Assembly (NCBI GenBank): GCA_045603545.1
Contig: JAZUMG010000022.1
Location: 1 to 64,000 of the forward strand
DNA length: 64,000 bases
Source of the DNA: CAAGNP01 sp045603545
Lineage (GTDB): Bacteria; Bacteroidota; Bacteroidia; Bacteroidales; UBA932
Direction: 5' to 3'
Positions 1 to 7,425 of the stretch are shown in pieces. Position 1 is the first letter of the stretch. Every line of letters begins with the position of its first letter. The notes beneath the pieces were generated by a model. That model did not search any database. It was not told where the DNA came from and saw nothing but the letters and a program-made list of their open reading frames with translations. The translations under genes and the position numbers were made by a program.

Positions 1-1
1 G

Positions 2-292
2 TGGATGATATATGATGGGAAAGCTGATTTTGTTAAGTTCCCGGCTGTGAAAGAGTGGTATATGAAGAGGTGGGGCCATATTGAATATGGTAAGGATGCA
101 GGTTTTAATTTTGAGAAATTCAAAAATGGGGGTCTTGTAGCGAAATGTTGGAAATTTGTGGATGTCCCTTGGGATGAAGAGTTGTTTGTGGAGTTTCTGA
201 TCGATACCAATGTTTTTGAAGGGGAGGATTGGCTCGTCACTGATATGGAAGCAGAAAGTCAGTATCGTATCAAATTTATGCTTAGAAAGTAA
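2..292 (+). CDS. Hypothetical protein, 3' end of a gene cut by the window edge
   Basis: The frame is open to the left edge (a Trp codon precedes the first Met at base 5), so this is probably the C-terminal part of a longer protein. About 96 residues are visible. They are rich in aromatic and acidic residues (several Trp, Phe, Tyr, Asp and Glu) with no membrane segment, signal peptide or motif I recognise. It ends with TAA, and a perfect inverted repeat lies about 40 bp downstream. No function is proposed. It could also be a complete small protein starting at base 5. Confidence 0.5.
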   Translation, partial: WMIYDGKADFVKFPAVKEWYMKRWGHIEYGKDAGFNFEKFKNGGLVAKCWKFVDVPWDEELFVEFLIDTNVFEGEDWLVTDMEAESQYRIKFMLRK

Positions 293-330
293 GCAGTTAT
301 TGTATTGAACTATGAAAAAGGAGGGGCATC

Positions 331-378
331 TGACATGAACCCCGAAAGTTTTTTGTCTAACTTTCGGGGTTCATGTCA
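331..378. repeat. Perfect 20-bp inverted repeat with 8-nt loop
   Basis: Bases 331-350 and 359-378 are exact reverse complements, separated by 8 bases (351-358). The stem starts TGACATGAACC and is GC-rich near its middle. It lies downstream of the gene ending at 292, so it may act as a transcription terminator or mRNA 3' stabiliser, but neither strand has a clear T-run after the stem. A perfect stem of this length is longer than most terminators in the window. Confidence 0.7.
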
Positions 379-527
379 CACATTTGTTTCTATGTCCATT
401 TTTCATTCCCAACGACAACTAATCACAGCGACACTTAGTCGGCAGAACACTGACAGAGCTACAACGGCAGGACAACCTCCACGACACAACACTGACCCTG
501 CAAATTCGACCAAGGAAATTAACCCGG

Positions 528-673
528 CGAAATCGATGAGGCCCGGATGAGGCGCGAGAGGAAGCTCTCGCCGGCCCTGTGGGCCTTAACCCCTCGCCCA
601 TGCGCATGGTTAAGGCCCAAGATGTGCCCTGCAGCCCACTGCAGAGCACATCCCGGACCTCATCGACTTCACC
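528..673. repeat. Structured 146-bp REP-like repeat, copy 1
   Basis: An outer stem pairs 529-546 with 653-670 (two A/C mismatches). It encloses three hairpins: 555-560 with 565-570 (loop GAAG); 581-591 with 608-618, an 11-bp stem whose loop holds the palindrome ATGCGCAT at 600-607; and 621-627 plus 629-634 with 639-644 plus 646-652, built around two CTGCAG sites. The result is a cloverleaf-like four-way junction as single-stranded DNA or RNA. The copy ends 22 bp beyond the stop of the transposase gene. Confidence 0.85.
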
Positions 674-694
674 CTCCCACCAACTAATCTCTAA

Positions 695-1573
695 TCACAC
701 AAAACCCTTAAGTATATTCACATCGACACTGAGCATTCTAGATATCTGTTTATGGGTAGCCCCATATTCATATCGTAGTCTTTTGGCTATCTGAATTCGC
801 TGTGACATATTTAGCAACCCCCTCTTCTCCAGCCCAAACATCTCCCTTGTCAGACTATCTGTGATAGACCTCATCTCTCTATCGGGAATAAATGAGCCGA
901 CACCTTGAGAAAGTTTCATATCTATCTTACCTTCCAGCTTCTTGGAGAGAAAATAGAGATACCTGTTAGGTGACCGGTATATTAACTCTACTACTCTGTA
1001 ATCCACGAAACATCGTGGATTGATCATCCCCGAGCTGTCTATCTCCCAATCTCGCGGAATATCCACTCGAGTTGACAAATCCCTCTTTAGAGTTTTAAGA
1101 CTTCTCTCCCCTATCTTTTCAAAGCTGGCAAGCAAAGCGTTCATCGAAAGGGTATCCTTGAAAAAATATCGTGACATCCCCCACCTGTACTCCGTAGGCA
1201 TACATCGGTAACCGGCCATGATACTGTTCCTGTCCACATACGCTATCTCTTCCATCAAAGCCTCCTCTGAACCGATAGGGACTATCGTAGTGGCCACTTT
1301 AGATAGATAGTTTGCTATATTGTGTCTATGTGACACCCACTTGCCGGTCATCTGCTTATACTTATTTATAAAGTCCTTACATAGAGGGAGAGTCCCCTTT
1401 AAGATAAAATGTACGTGCGTATCCATCAATATGAAATCAACTACCGTAACATTTACACTCAACACACAAAAGCCGATTCGATTGATCCCTGCAACAAAAT
1501 CAATTTCATCGCTAAACATCCACGGAAGATCTTCTCCCTTGGTACATACGTGGTAATATGAAGTCGCCACCAT
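695..1573 (-). CDS. REP-associated tyrosine transposase (RAYT), HUH/Y1 family
   Basis: A 292-residue protein of the IS200-like Y1 transposase superfamily. These enzymes nick and join single-stranded DNA at hairpins through a tyrosine. Visible signature: an N-terminal SYYHVCTKGED segment (compare the YHVTxRG start of RAYTs), the HUH motif DTHVHF with His53 and His55, and a YVDRNSIMAGY segment at 112-122 that matches the family's YxxxNPVxAG block, making Tyr112 the likely nucleophile. The C-terminal region (about 225-292) is basic with a helix-turn-helix look (QRIQIAKRLRYEYGATHKQI), as in RAYTs carrying a DnaA-C-like tail. No frameshift is seen and all catalytic residues remain, so the enzyme may be active. 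Two structured repeats flank it, its presumed substrates. It stands alone, not in an operon. Confidence 0.85.
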   Translation of the reverse strand: MVATSYYHVCTKGEDLPWMFSDEIDFVAGINRIGFCVLSVNVTVVDFILMDTHVHFILKGTLPLCKDFINKYKQMTGKWVSHRHNIANYLSKVATTIVPIGSEEALMEEIAYVDRNSIMAGYRCMPTEYRWGMSRYFFKDTLSMNALLASFEKIGERSLKTLKRDLSTRVDIPRDWEIDSSGMINPRCFVDYRVVELIYRSPNRYLYFLSKKLEGKIDMKLSQGVGSFIPDREMRSITDSLTREMFGLEKRGLLNMSQRIQIAKRLRYEYGATHKQISRMLSVDVNILKGFV

Positions 1574-1713
1574 ACAGATATTTTTTGAGGCCTACTAACT
1601 ACACTGCCCAACACCACCCAGGCCATTTTGGTGGACTATTTGAGTTCGTAGACAAATATCACCATTAAAATCGTTATTTCAAAACACTTAAATAGAACTT
1701 TTAAAAGCCGACA

Positions 1714-1859
1714 CGAAATCGATGAGGCCCGGATGAGGCGCGAGAGGAAGCTCTCGCCGGCCCTGTGGGCCTTAACCCCTAGCCCATGCGCATGGTTAAG
1801 GCCCAACATATGCCCTGCAGCCTACTGCAGAGCACATTTCGGGCCTCATCGACTTTACC
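1714..1859. repeat. Structured 146-bp REP-like repeat, copy 2
   Basis: Same orientation, length and fold as copy 1 at 528-673. The first 67 bases are identical; seven substitutions lie in the right half, two of them in loops and the others in or beside the third hairpin and outer stem, mostly leaving pairs or G/T wobbles. It lies about 140 bp upstream of the transposase start. Similarity also continues as ACC just past the core in both copies, which sets the 146-bp boundary. Confidence 0.85.
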
Positions 1860-2014
1860 TTAGATTCCCAGCCTATCTGAATTCATGTCCATCTTAAAGC
1901 ACCAACCTCTCTGAACTCTTGTCCTCCTTACAGCCACAGCCCTCACTGAACTAACTACCGCACTGACCTTAACTTCGCTAATTTCAACCGCATTATACCC
2001 ATAAGTCCAGATAC

Positions 2015-2045
2015 AAAAAGAGCTGACATCATGTGCCAGCTCTTT
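2015..2045 (-). terminator. Rho-independent terminator of the rnf operon
   Basis: On the minus strand, AAAGAGCTG (2045-2037) pairs with CAGCTCTTT (2025-2017) and is followed by a short T-run (2019-2015). It lies about 20 bp after the stop of the TPR gene, the last gene of the operon. Confidence 0.75.
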
Positions 2046-2063
2046 CAACTTTACAATTATAAA

Positions 2064-2336
2064 TTATGGATTCATAAGGTCCTTATTGACAAACCTGATA
2101 ATATCATATATTGACTCTATTGCTGCATCCGCAGGACCGTCGGGCTCAATCATCTTGGCCTTCCCATATGAATTTATCGCCTCACCCCACATCTGCTGCC
2201 TCCGGTAGATACCTCCGAGGAGGTACCAACCTTTAGCGCTATTGGGCTCAGCCTTAAGAAAATCCTGAAGAGCGATAAATGCCTCTTCAACTCTCCCTTC
2301 AGCCAGGGTTTTCTCAATATTGACCAATGTCTCCAT
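2064..2336 (-). CDS. Small tetratricopeptide-repeat protein
   Basis: A 90-residue soluble protein with two to three TPR-like helix pairs. Residues 1-30 (IEKTLAEGRVEEAFIALQDF) and 37-67 (GWYLLGGIYRRQQMWGEAIN) match the TPR pattern W-LG-Y-A-P, including the typical EP after the second helix. TPRs mediate protein contacts. It follows rnfA by 11 bp and precedes the terminator, so it is transcribed with the Rnf complex. A role as an assembly or accessory factor for Rnf is inferred from position only; it is not a recognised Rnf subunit. Confidence 0.75.
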   Translation of the reverse strand: METLVNIEKTLAEGRVEEAFIALQDFLKAEPNSAKGWYLLGGIYRRQQMWGEAINSYGKAKMIEPDGPADAAIESIYDIIRFVNKDLMNP

Positions 2337-2347
2337 CTTTGTACAGA

Positions 2348-2962
2348 TTAAACAAGTCCGCTGAATCCCATAAATGCCATAGCCATAATACCAGCAGAGA
2401 TAAGGGCAATTGGAACACCTCTGAATGCTTTAGGAACATTGTTGAGATCCAATTGCTCTCTGATACCTGCGAAAAGTACCATTGCCAAGCTGTAACCAAG
2501 GGCAGTAGCGATAGCAAACACCACTGACTGGCCAAGATTCATCATTGCAGGGTTAGCTGCACCTACATTGTTAATAAAATCAAACTCCTTTGATACCACC
2601 TGGATAGCAACACCCAAAACCACACAGTTAGTGGTGATAAGGGGCAGGAAGATACCAAGTGCCTGATAAAGTGATGGAGAGATTTTCTTGAGGATAATCT
2701 CCACCATCTGCACAAGTGCTGCAATCACAAGGATAAATGCCACAGTCTGCATAAACTCGATGTCGAATGCCTCAAGTACATATTTCTGAAGAATATATGT
2801 AACAAGTGTAGCAAGTGCCATTACGAAAGTAACGGCAGCAGACATACCTGCAGCAGTACTAACCTTTTTAGAGACACCCAAAAATGGGCAGATACCCAAG
2901 AACTGGGCAAGTACTACGTTATTTACGAATACCGCTGAAATGATAATGATAAAATATTCCAT
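2348..2962 (-). CDS. rnfA: Rnf complex membrane subunit RnfA (RsxA)
   Basis: A 204-residue integral membrane protein with six predicted transmembrane helices, homologous to NqrE. Rnf moves electrons from reduced ferredoxin to NAD+ and pumps Na+ or H+. RnfA and RnfE face each other in the membrane and hold a shared iron-sulfur cluster through conserved cysteines (family knowledge). Here Cys25 (LGICPFLG) and Cys113 (TTNCVVLG) are both present. The start VFVNNVVLAQFLG is characteristic. It is 2 bp from rnfE, in an rnfBCDGEA order. The C-terminus is slightly longer than in proteobacterial RsxA. Confidence 0.96.
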   Translation of the reverse strand: MEYFIIIISAVFVNNVVLAQFLGICPFLGVSKKVSTAAGMSAAVTFVMALATLVTYILQKYVLEAFDIEFMQTVAFILVIAALVQMVEIILKKISPSLYQALGIFLPLITTNCVVLGVAIQVVSKEFDFINNVGAANPAMMNLGQSVVFAIATALGYSLAMVLFAGIREQLDLNNVPKAFRGVPIALISAGIMAMAFMGFSGLV

Positions 2963-2964
2963 AT

Positions 2965-3561
2965 CTATGCCTCTTTACTAGTTAGTTTTTTGAATAATAC
3001 CAATAGATATCCCAATACAAGGAAAGCACCGGGAGCAAGCACGAAAGCAAGCATACCGTCACCTTCAATCAGTTTGAGACCAAAAGCTGAGCCGCTGCCA
3101 AGAAGTTCCCTTACAAGACCGATAAGTGTCAAAGCGATGGTAAAGCCAAGACCGATACCGATACCGTCAAGGGCAGAATCCACTACATTGTTCTTGTTGG
3201 CAAATGCTTCTGCACGACCAAGCACGATACAGTTCACCACGATTAGAGGGATGAAAAGACCGAGGGTCTCGTACAGAGATGGAACATAAGCCTGAAGCAA
3301 AAGCTGAAGAATGGTCACGAATGCAGCAATTACTACGATATAAGAAGGGATACGTACCTTATCAGGGATTACTTTGGCAATAGCAGAGATCACCATATTG
3401 GAAAGGATAAGTACGAACATGGTCGCAACACCCATACCCAAGCCATTGATGGCAGAGGTGGTAGTACCAAGGGTGGGACACATACCCAACACCAAAACAA
3501 ATGTCGGGTTATTTTTGATGATACCATCAGTGATTAGTTTCAATTTTCCCATAACATTCAT
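2965..3561 (-). CDS. rnfE: Rnf complex membrane subunit RnfE (RsxE)
   Basis: A 198-residue membrane protein, paralogous to RnfA and homologous to NqrD, with six hydrophobic helices. Cys28 (LGMCPTLG) and Cys111 (VVNCIVLG) are the counterparts of the RnfA cysteines and complete the intramembrane iron-sulfur site. The N-terminal segment KNNPTFVLVLGMCPTLGTTT is typical of the family. The stop of rnfG and the start of rnfE overlap by one base at 3561, suggesting translational coupling. Confidence 0.96.
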   Translation of the reverse strand: MNVMGKLKLITDGIIKNNPTFVLVLGMCPTLGTTTSAINGLGMGVATMFVLILSNMVISAIAKVIPDKVRIPSYIVVIAAFVTILQLLLQAYVPSLYETLGLFIPLIVVNCIVLGRAEAFANKNNVVDSALDGIGIGLGFTIALTLIGLVRELLGSGSAFGLKLIEGDGMLAFVLAPGAFLVLGYLLVLFKKLTSKEA

Positions 3562-4136
3562 TATTTGGATTGGATTTTCTGAAATACGCCATATGCAGAC
3601 TCAACACCTTTCAAGAAACCTCTTGAAGTGATGGTCGACGCTGTAATGGCATCGATTGAGCCACCATCATTCTTAACGACAAGCTTTGTCTCGGCTGGAT
3701 TAAGACCTTTCATCTGAACTCTGGTAGGGATATTCTCATCAAGGATCTTAGCACCAAGACCAGGTGTTTCATTGGAAGCAGCCACTACAGATGTGTTGTA
3801 GATGACTCCATCTGGAGTAAAGCCCACCATAATCTGGATAGGACCGCCAAAACCGCCAGATTTCACCTCCACGGCATAACCTACGATCTGGTCACCTTTC
3901 TTTGCAGGATAGACTTTGCTTACCTTTGCTCCATCCTCCACTTCAAACACCTCATCTGAAGGGACATTGTCAAACTCTGGAACCACAGCAGAAATAGCGG
4001 CATTCACTTTAGCTACTTCAGCTTTTGCGATAGGCTCTGCAGTCATATTGTACACCACAGCCAAAAGGGCTGAGGCCACAAGACAGATAGCGGTAAGTAC
4101 CACTACCATATTTGTAAATGATGATTTACTTGCCAT
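3561..4136 (-). CDS. rnfG: Rnf complex FMN-binding subunit RnfG (RsxG)
   Basis: A 191-residue protein with one N-terminal membrane anchor (about 10-30) and an extracytoplasmic FMN domain homologous to NqrC. FMN is attached covalently to a threonine in a motif usually written S/T-G-A-T. Here the motif reads DAITASTITS at 162-171, with Thr168 the expected attachment site; the Gly-Ala pair is replaced by Ala-Ser, a mild deviation. The GLGAKI segment near 127-132 is conserved in the family. It overlaps rnfD by 11 bp, consistent with tight coupling in the operon. Confidence 0.95.
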   Translation of the reverse strand: MASKSSFTNMVVVLTAICLVASALLAVVYNMTAEPIAKAEVAKVNAAISAVVPEFDNVPSDEVFEVEDGAKVSKVYPAKKGDQIVGYAVEVKSGGFGGPIQIMVGFTPDGVIYNTSVVAASNETPGLGAKILDENIPTRVQMKGLNPAETKLVVKNDGGSIDAITASTITSRGFLKGVESAYGVFQKIQSK

Positions 4137-5133
4137 TTTTAACCTCCTTCCCGAATCTTGCGGGTTTACAATATTTGTTAAGCAATGGAACAGCCATATT
4201 CATGATAAGGATAGCAAACGATACACCCTCAGGGTATGCACCGAAGTATCTGATAAGGACTGTCAAAAGACCGATACCCACACCGAAGATGATCTGACCT
4301 GTTGTATTCATAGGTGAAGTCACATAGTCAGTAGCCATAAAGATAGCACCGAGAAGGACACCACCGGTAAGGATATTGAAGATAGGGTCGGTGAACTGCT
4401 CAGGGTTTACAAGCCAGAAAATACCTGAAACCACGAAGATGGTTCCGATAATTGATAGTGGAATGGTAGGTTTGATAACCCTTCTGACAAGAAGATATAC
4501 AAAACCGAGGATAAGTGCCAAAGCAGAAACCTCACCTACAGAGCCGCCAATCTTGGTGAACAGCATATGTACGTATGAGATATCAGGGTTGGCAGCCATA
4601 ATCTGGTCCACAGTCAAGCCATTTGCAAGACCCTCTTTAAGAAGGGCAAGAGGGGTAGCACCTGTAGCTGCATCCACTCCATCTCTGAACCATGACTCTG
4701 GAACACTCCAGTCTGTCATAAGAACAGGGAAAGATACCAACAGGAATACACGACCTACAAGGGCTGGGTTAAAGATGTTCTGACCAAGGCCACCGAAGGT
4801 CATTTTTGCTACACCGATAGCCACGATAGAGCCGATAAGGATCATCCAGCCTGGAGAGCTTGGTGGCAAGTTGAGTGCAAGCAACAGACCTGTAAGTGCT
4901 GCTGTATAGTCATTGATAGTAACTTTAGTCTTCAGAATATATTTCTGGATGACATACTCCACTCCCACGCAAGATGCGACACCCACAAGTGCCAGTTTGA
5001 TGGCAGAGAAGCCGAAGAAATAGATAGAGACAAGAAGAGATGGGCACAATGCGATGATAACATCTCTCATTATTCTCTGTGTATTCTCTACGCTATGGAT
5101 GTGTGGAGAAGGTGAGACAATTAGTTTTCTCAT
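4126..5133 (-). CDS. rnfD: Rnf complex membrane subunit RnfD (RsxD)
   Basis: A 335-residue polytopic protein homologous to NqrB, with about nine to ten hydrophobic segments. Covalent FMN attachment is expected at Thr160 in DAATGATPL (154-162), a good match to the family motif. The GGLGQNIFNPALVGRVF segment at 114-130 is diagnostic. RnfD is thought to be part of the ion path and of the flavin electron chain (family knowledge). The order rnfC-D-G is the standard one, and 21 bp separate it from rnfC. Confidence 0.96.
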   Translation of the reverse strand: MRKLIVSPSPHIHSVENTQRIMRDVIIALCPSLLVSIYFFGFSAIKLALVGVASCVGVEYVIQKYILKTKVTINDYTAALTGLLLALNLPPSSPGWMILIGSIVAIGVAKMTFGGLGQNIFNPALVGRVFLLVSFPVLMTDWSVPESWFRDGVDAATGATPLALLKEGLANGLTVDQIMAANPDISYVHMLFTKIGGSVGEVSALALILGFVYLLVRRVIKPTIPLSIIGTIFVVSGIFWLVNPEQFTDPIFNILTGGVLLGAIFMATDYVTSPMNTTGQIIFGVGIGLLTVLIRYFGAYPEGVSFAILIMNMAVPLLNKYCKPARFGKEVKNGK

Positions 5134-5154
5134 ATTTCAATTATTTTTTGTTCA

Positions 5155-6486
5155 CTATTTTTTTGGACGGCTACGCATAATTTTCATAACCTCAGCTTTC
5201 GCTGCTCTGATGTGGTCTAGGAGAGGAATGTATGCTGGACAAGAGAACAGACAGCATCCACACTCGATACAATCGTAGATCTTCTCTGTTTCAAGTTCGT
5301 CAAACATATTGGCACGGGCATATCTCACAAGAAGATAAGGCTCCAGACCCATAGGGCAAGCATCGATACACTTACCGCATCTGATACAGTTTGACTCAGG
5401 TTTTCTCTTTGTCTCCTCCTCTGTAAGCATAAGGATAGCTGAACTGCTCTTCACTGTAGCTGCAAGAAGATTTGAGACAGCTTTACCCATCATAGGACCA
5501 CCGCTGATGATTTTGGCAGCATCTGCAGGGATACGGCCAATAGCATCAAGAAGGTTGATGATAGGGGTACCGGCTCTCAAACGGAAGTTTCTCTGCTGTT
5601 CAGAACAGTTTCCTGTTACAGTAACAATACCTTCGAAAAGAGGTTTGTTCTTCTGTACAGCCTCATACACAGCAAGGGCAGTACCGCAGTTCTGGACTAC
5701 TGCACCTGCGTCGATAGGAAGACCCATTGAAGGGACTCTTCTGCCGGTCAATGCCTCAATAAGCTGCTTCTCACCACCTTGTGGATATTTTTTCTTCAAA
5801 GGAACAATTTCAATTTCCGGATATTGGGCTGCAAAAGTTTTAAGTTTTGCTATAGCCTCAGGTTTGTTCTCCTCAACACCGAAACGGCATTTGGTAACAT
5901 CCAGAGCCTTCATCATAATTTTGGCACCGATAAGCACTTGCTCTGGCTGCTCAAGCATAAGACGGTAGTCTGAAGTCAGGAATGGCTCACACTCCGCACC
6001 ATTGATAAGAAGATACTCTGCCACTTTGCCCGGAGGAGGGGTAAGTTTGATGTGTGTAGGGAATGATGCACCACCAAGACCTACGATACCGCACTCCTGA
6101 ATCTTTTTGATGATCTCCTCTTTGGAAAGTTTGATCTCCCTCACTACATCAGGGGTTCTGTCAATGCTCTCTTCCCATTCATCACCCTCCACGTCGATGA
6201 TAACGTGCATTACAGGGTTGCCGGCAAGGTCTGCATATGGCTCTACAGCTGCCACGGTACCCGATACAGATGAGTGGATATTTGCTGAGACAAAACCTGA
6301 AGGTTTGGCTATCAGCTGGCCCACTTTCACTTTGTCCCCTTTCTGAACGATAGGCTCAGCAGGAGCGCCGAGGTGCTGTGCCATCGAGAGGTATGCTCTC
6401 TCCAATACTGGAAAATCCTCAATAGCGCAATCTTTCGATATTTTAGAATCGTTGGGGTGTACACCGCCGATTTTAAATGTTTTCAT
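5155..6486 (-). CDS. rnfC: Rnf complex subunit RnfC (NADH-binding, iron-sulfur)
   Basis: A 443-residue cytoplasmic subunit that carries the NAD(H)/FMN site and two [4Fe-4S] clusters, related to NqrF/NuoF-type domains. Visible: a barrel-sandwich N-terminus (30-100), the glycine-rich GIVGLGGASFPTHIK segment, INGAECEPFLTSDYRLM, and two ferredoxin-type motifs CIRCGKCIDACPMG and CIECGCCLFSCPAY in the last 80 residues. It ends soon after the second motif, so it is a short RnfC without the long Ala/Lys-rich tail of E. coli RsxC. It begins 6 bp after rnfB. Confidence 0.96.
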   Translation of the reverse strand: MKTFKIGGVHPNDSKISKDCAIEDFPVLERAYLSMAQHLGAPAEPIVQKGDKVKVGQLIAKPSGFVSANIHSSVSGTVAAVEPYADLAGNPVMHVIIDVEGDEWEESIDRTPDVVREIKLSKEEIIKKIQECGIVGLGGASFPTHIKLTPPPGKVAEYLLINGAECEPFLTSDYRLMLEQPEQVLIGAKIMMKALDVTKCRFGVEENKPEAIAKLKTFAAQYPEIEIVPLKKKYPQGGEKQLIEALTGRRVPSMGLPIDAGAVVQNCGTALAVYEAVQKNKPLFEGIVTVTGNCSEQQRNFRLRAGTPIINLLDAIGRIPADAAKIISGGPMMGKAVSNLLAATVKSSSAILMLTEEETKRKPESNCIRCGKCIDACPMGLEPYLLVRYARANMFDELETEKIYDCIECGCCLFSCPAYIPLLDHIRAAKAEVMKIMRSRPKK

Positions 6487-6492
6487 ATCTCA

Positions 6493-7416
6493 CTATTCGT
6501 TTTTAGGGGTTTCTACTGGTTTTACTTCGGGTGCAGGTGCAGGAGCTGCTGCAGGAGCGGGTGCTGCTGCTGGTTTTGGCTCTGCTTTTGGAACCCTTAC
6601 AGGGAAATTAACATCCCAGATGGCTTTAGTAGGACAAGCCTCTGCACATTTACGGCACAAACGGCACTTGGTGAAGTCAATGTAAGCAACATTGTTCTCA
6701 ACTGTAATGGCATCAAAAGGACACACTGTCTTACATTTGCCACAACCGATACAAGCCACTTTACAAGCTTTGCGTGCTACGGCACCTTTGTCTTTGTTGA
6801 TACATTTTACAAAGACTCTCATCGACTTCTTGCCTTTGTTGCGAAGTTCGATAACACCCTTTGGACACGCTTTCACACAGGCCCCACAAGCGGTACATTT
6901 GTTCTCGTCCACCTCAGGAAGACCTGTTTTTGGATTCATGGAGATAGCACCGAATTTACAAGCCTGTACACAGTCTCCACACCCAAGACAGCCATATTTA
7001 CATCCGGTATCACCAGAGTAAAGATTGGCTTTCACTTTGCAGGAAGTACATCCGTCATAGATGTTTGTTGTCTCCCTGTTATCACAAGTACCGTGACATC
7101 TGACCACAGCTACCATAGGCTCTTTCTCCTCAACCTGGAGACCGAGGGTATCTGCGACCTTCTGCATCACAGCGTTTCCACCCACAGGGCAGAAAAAGCC
7201 GTCAAGATTCCCAGCCTTGACGCAGTTCTCTGCGAAAGCACGACAACCTGCAAAACCGCAACCGCCGCAGTTTGCACCCGGCATCACAGCTTCAACGTCA
7301 TCTATACGGGGATCTTCTTCGACTTTAAATTTTTGTGCCACTAGATAAAGCACAATTGCCAGCACAAGTCCCAAGACACTGAGGCTGACAACAGTAGGAA
7401 TGATAATTGTACCCAT
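6493..7416 (-). CDS. rnfB: Rnf complex ferredoxin-type subunit RnfB
   Basis: A 307-residue electron-entry subunit with an N-terminal membrane anchor (about 5-28) followed by the CGGCGFAGC iron-sulfur domain. Four further CxxCxxCxxxC sets can be read (CLGCGDCVQAC, CTACGACVKAC, CIGCGKCKTVC, CRLCRKCAEAC), so it is the multi-cluster type found in anaerobes rather than the two-cluster proteobacterial form. The last 30 residues are an Ala/Pro/Glu-rich linker with APAPAAAPAPAP repeats, probably disordered. It is the first Rnf structural gene, 9 bp after the RseC-like gene. Confidence 0.96.
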   Translation of the reverse strand: MGTIIIPTVVSLSVLGLVLAIVLYLVAQKFKVEEDPRIDDVEAVMPGANCGGCGFAGCRAFAENCVKAGNLDGFFCPVGGNAVMQKVADTLGLQVEEKEPMVAVVRCHGTCDNRETTNIYDGCTSCKVKANLYSGDTGCKYGCLGCGDCVQACKFGAISMNPKTGLPEVDENKCTACGACVKACPKGVIELRNKGKKSMRVFVKCINKDKGAVARKACKVACIGCGKCKTVCPFDAITVENNVAYIDFTKCRLCRKCAEACPTKAIWDVNFPVRVPKAEPKPAAAPAPAAAPAPAPEVKPVETPKNE

Positions 7417-7425
7417 ATTTTTGAT

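Larger units (their letters stand above)
293..694. other. Non-coding stretch with inverted repeat and REP-like repeat
   Basis: Apart from the inverted repeat (331-378) and the first structured repeat (528-673), this stretch contains no convincing gene. Bases 380-527 are C- and A-rich on the plus strand and look like decayed or non-coding DNA. Short open frames here do not resemble proteins and run through the repeat. Confidence 0.6.
528..1859 (-). mobile_element. RAYT transposase unit flanked by two structured repeats (REP/RAYT-type)
   Basis: A single HUH-type transposase gene (695-1573, minus) is bracketed by two directly oriented 146-bp repeats, 528-673 and 1714-1859. Over their 142-bp core the copies differ at only 7 positions, and both fold into the same multi-hairpin shape. 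A RAYT gene between REP-like palindromes is the usual arrangement of REP-associated tyrosine transposases, which are normally domesticated, single-copy and not self-transposing (family knowledge). The repeat here is larger and more branched than a classical REP of 20-40 bp. Whether the unit moves, or copies only the repeats, cannot be seen. Confidence 0.75.
1574..2063. other. Non-coding stretch with second REP-like repeat and a terminator
   Basis: This holds the upstream region of the transposase gene (1574-1713), repeat copy 2 (1714-1859), a C-rich non-coding segment (1860-2010) and the terminator of the rnf operon (2015-2045). I see no tRNA and no credible gene. One 62-codon minus frame at 1860-2048 has no recognisable features and overlaps the terminator. 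Confidence 0.6.

Noticed and set aside
529..670. Strand-specific G/U wobble bias in the repeat
   Set aside because: In copy 1 the stem mismatches become G/T on the minus strand, but copy 2 has G/T pairs on the plus strand too, so the bias does not hold.
528..673. tRNA gene suggested by the cloverleaf shape
   Set aside because: The repeat is about 146 nt with no anticodon loop, T-psi-C motif or CCA-like end.
305..794. Short open frames across the REP-like repeat and its flanks
   Set aside because: They run through palindromic repeat DNA and have no family resemblance.
528..1859. CRISPR array
   Set aside because: Only two repeat copies, 1.2 kb apart with a gene between; no spacers and no cas genes.
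1860..2048. 62-codon minus-strand frame after repeat copy 2
   Set aside because: It overlaps the rnf terminator and has no recognisable motif or start signal.
6373..7344. Long plus-strand open frame (323 codons) opposite rnfC/rnfB
   Set aside because: It is antisense to rnfC and rnfB; its Cys/Phe-rich composition follows from the complement of their codons, and no independent start signal is seen.
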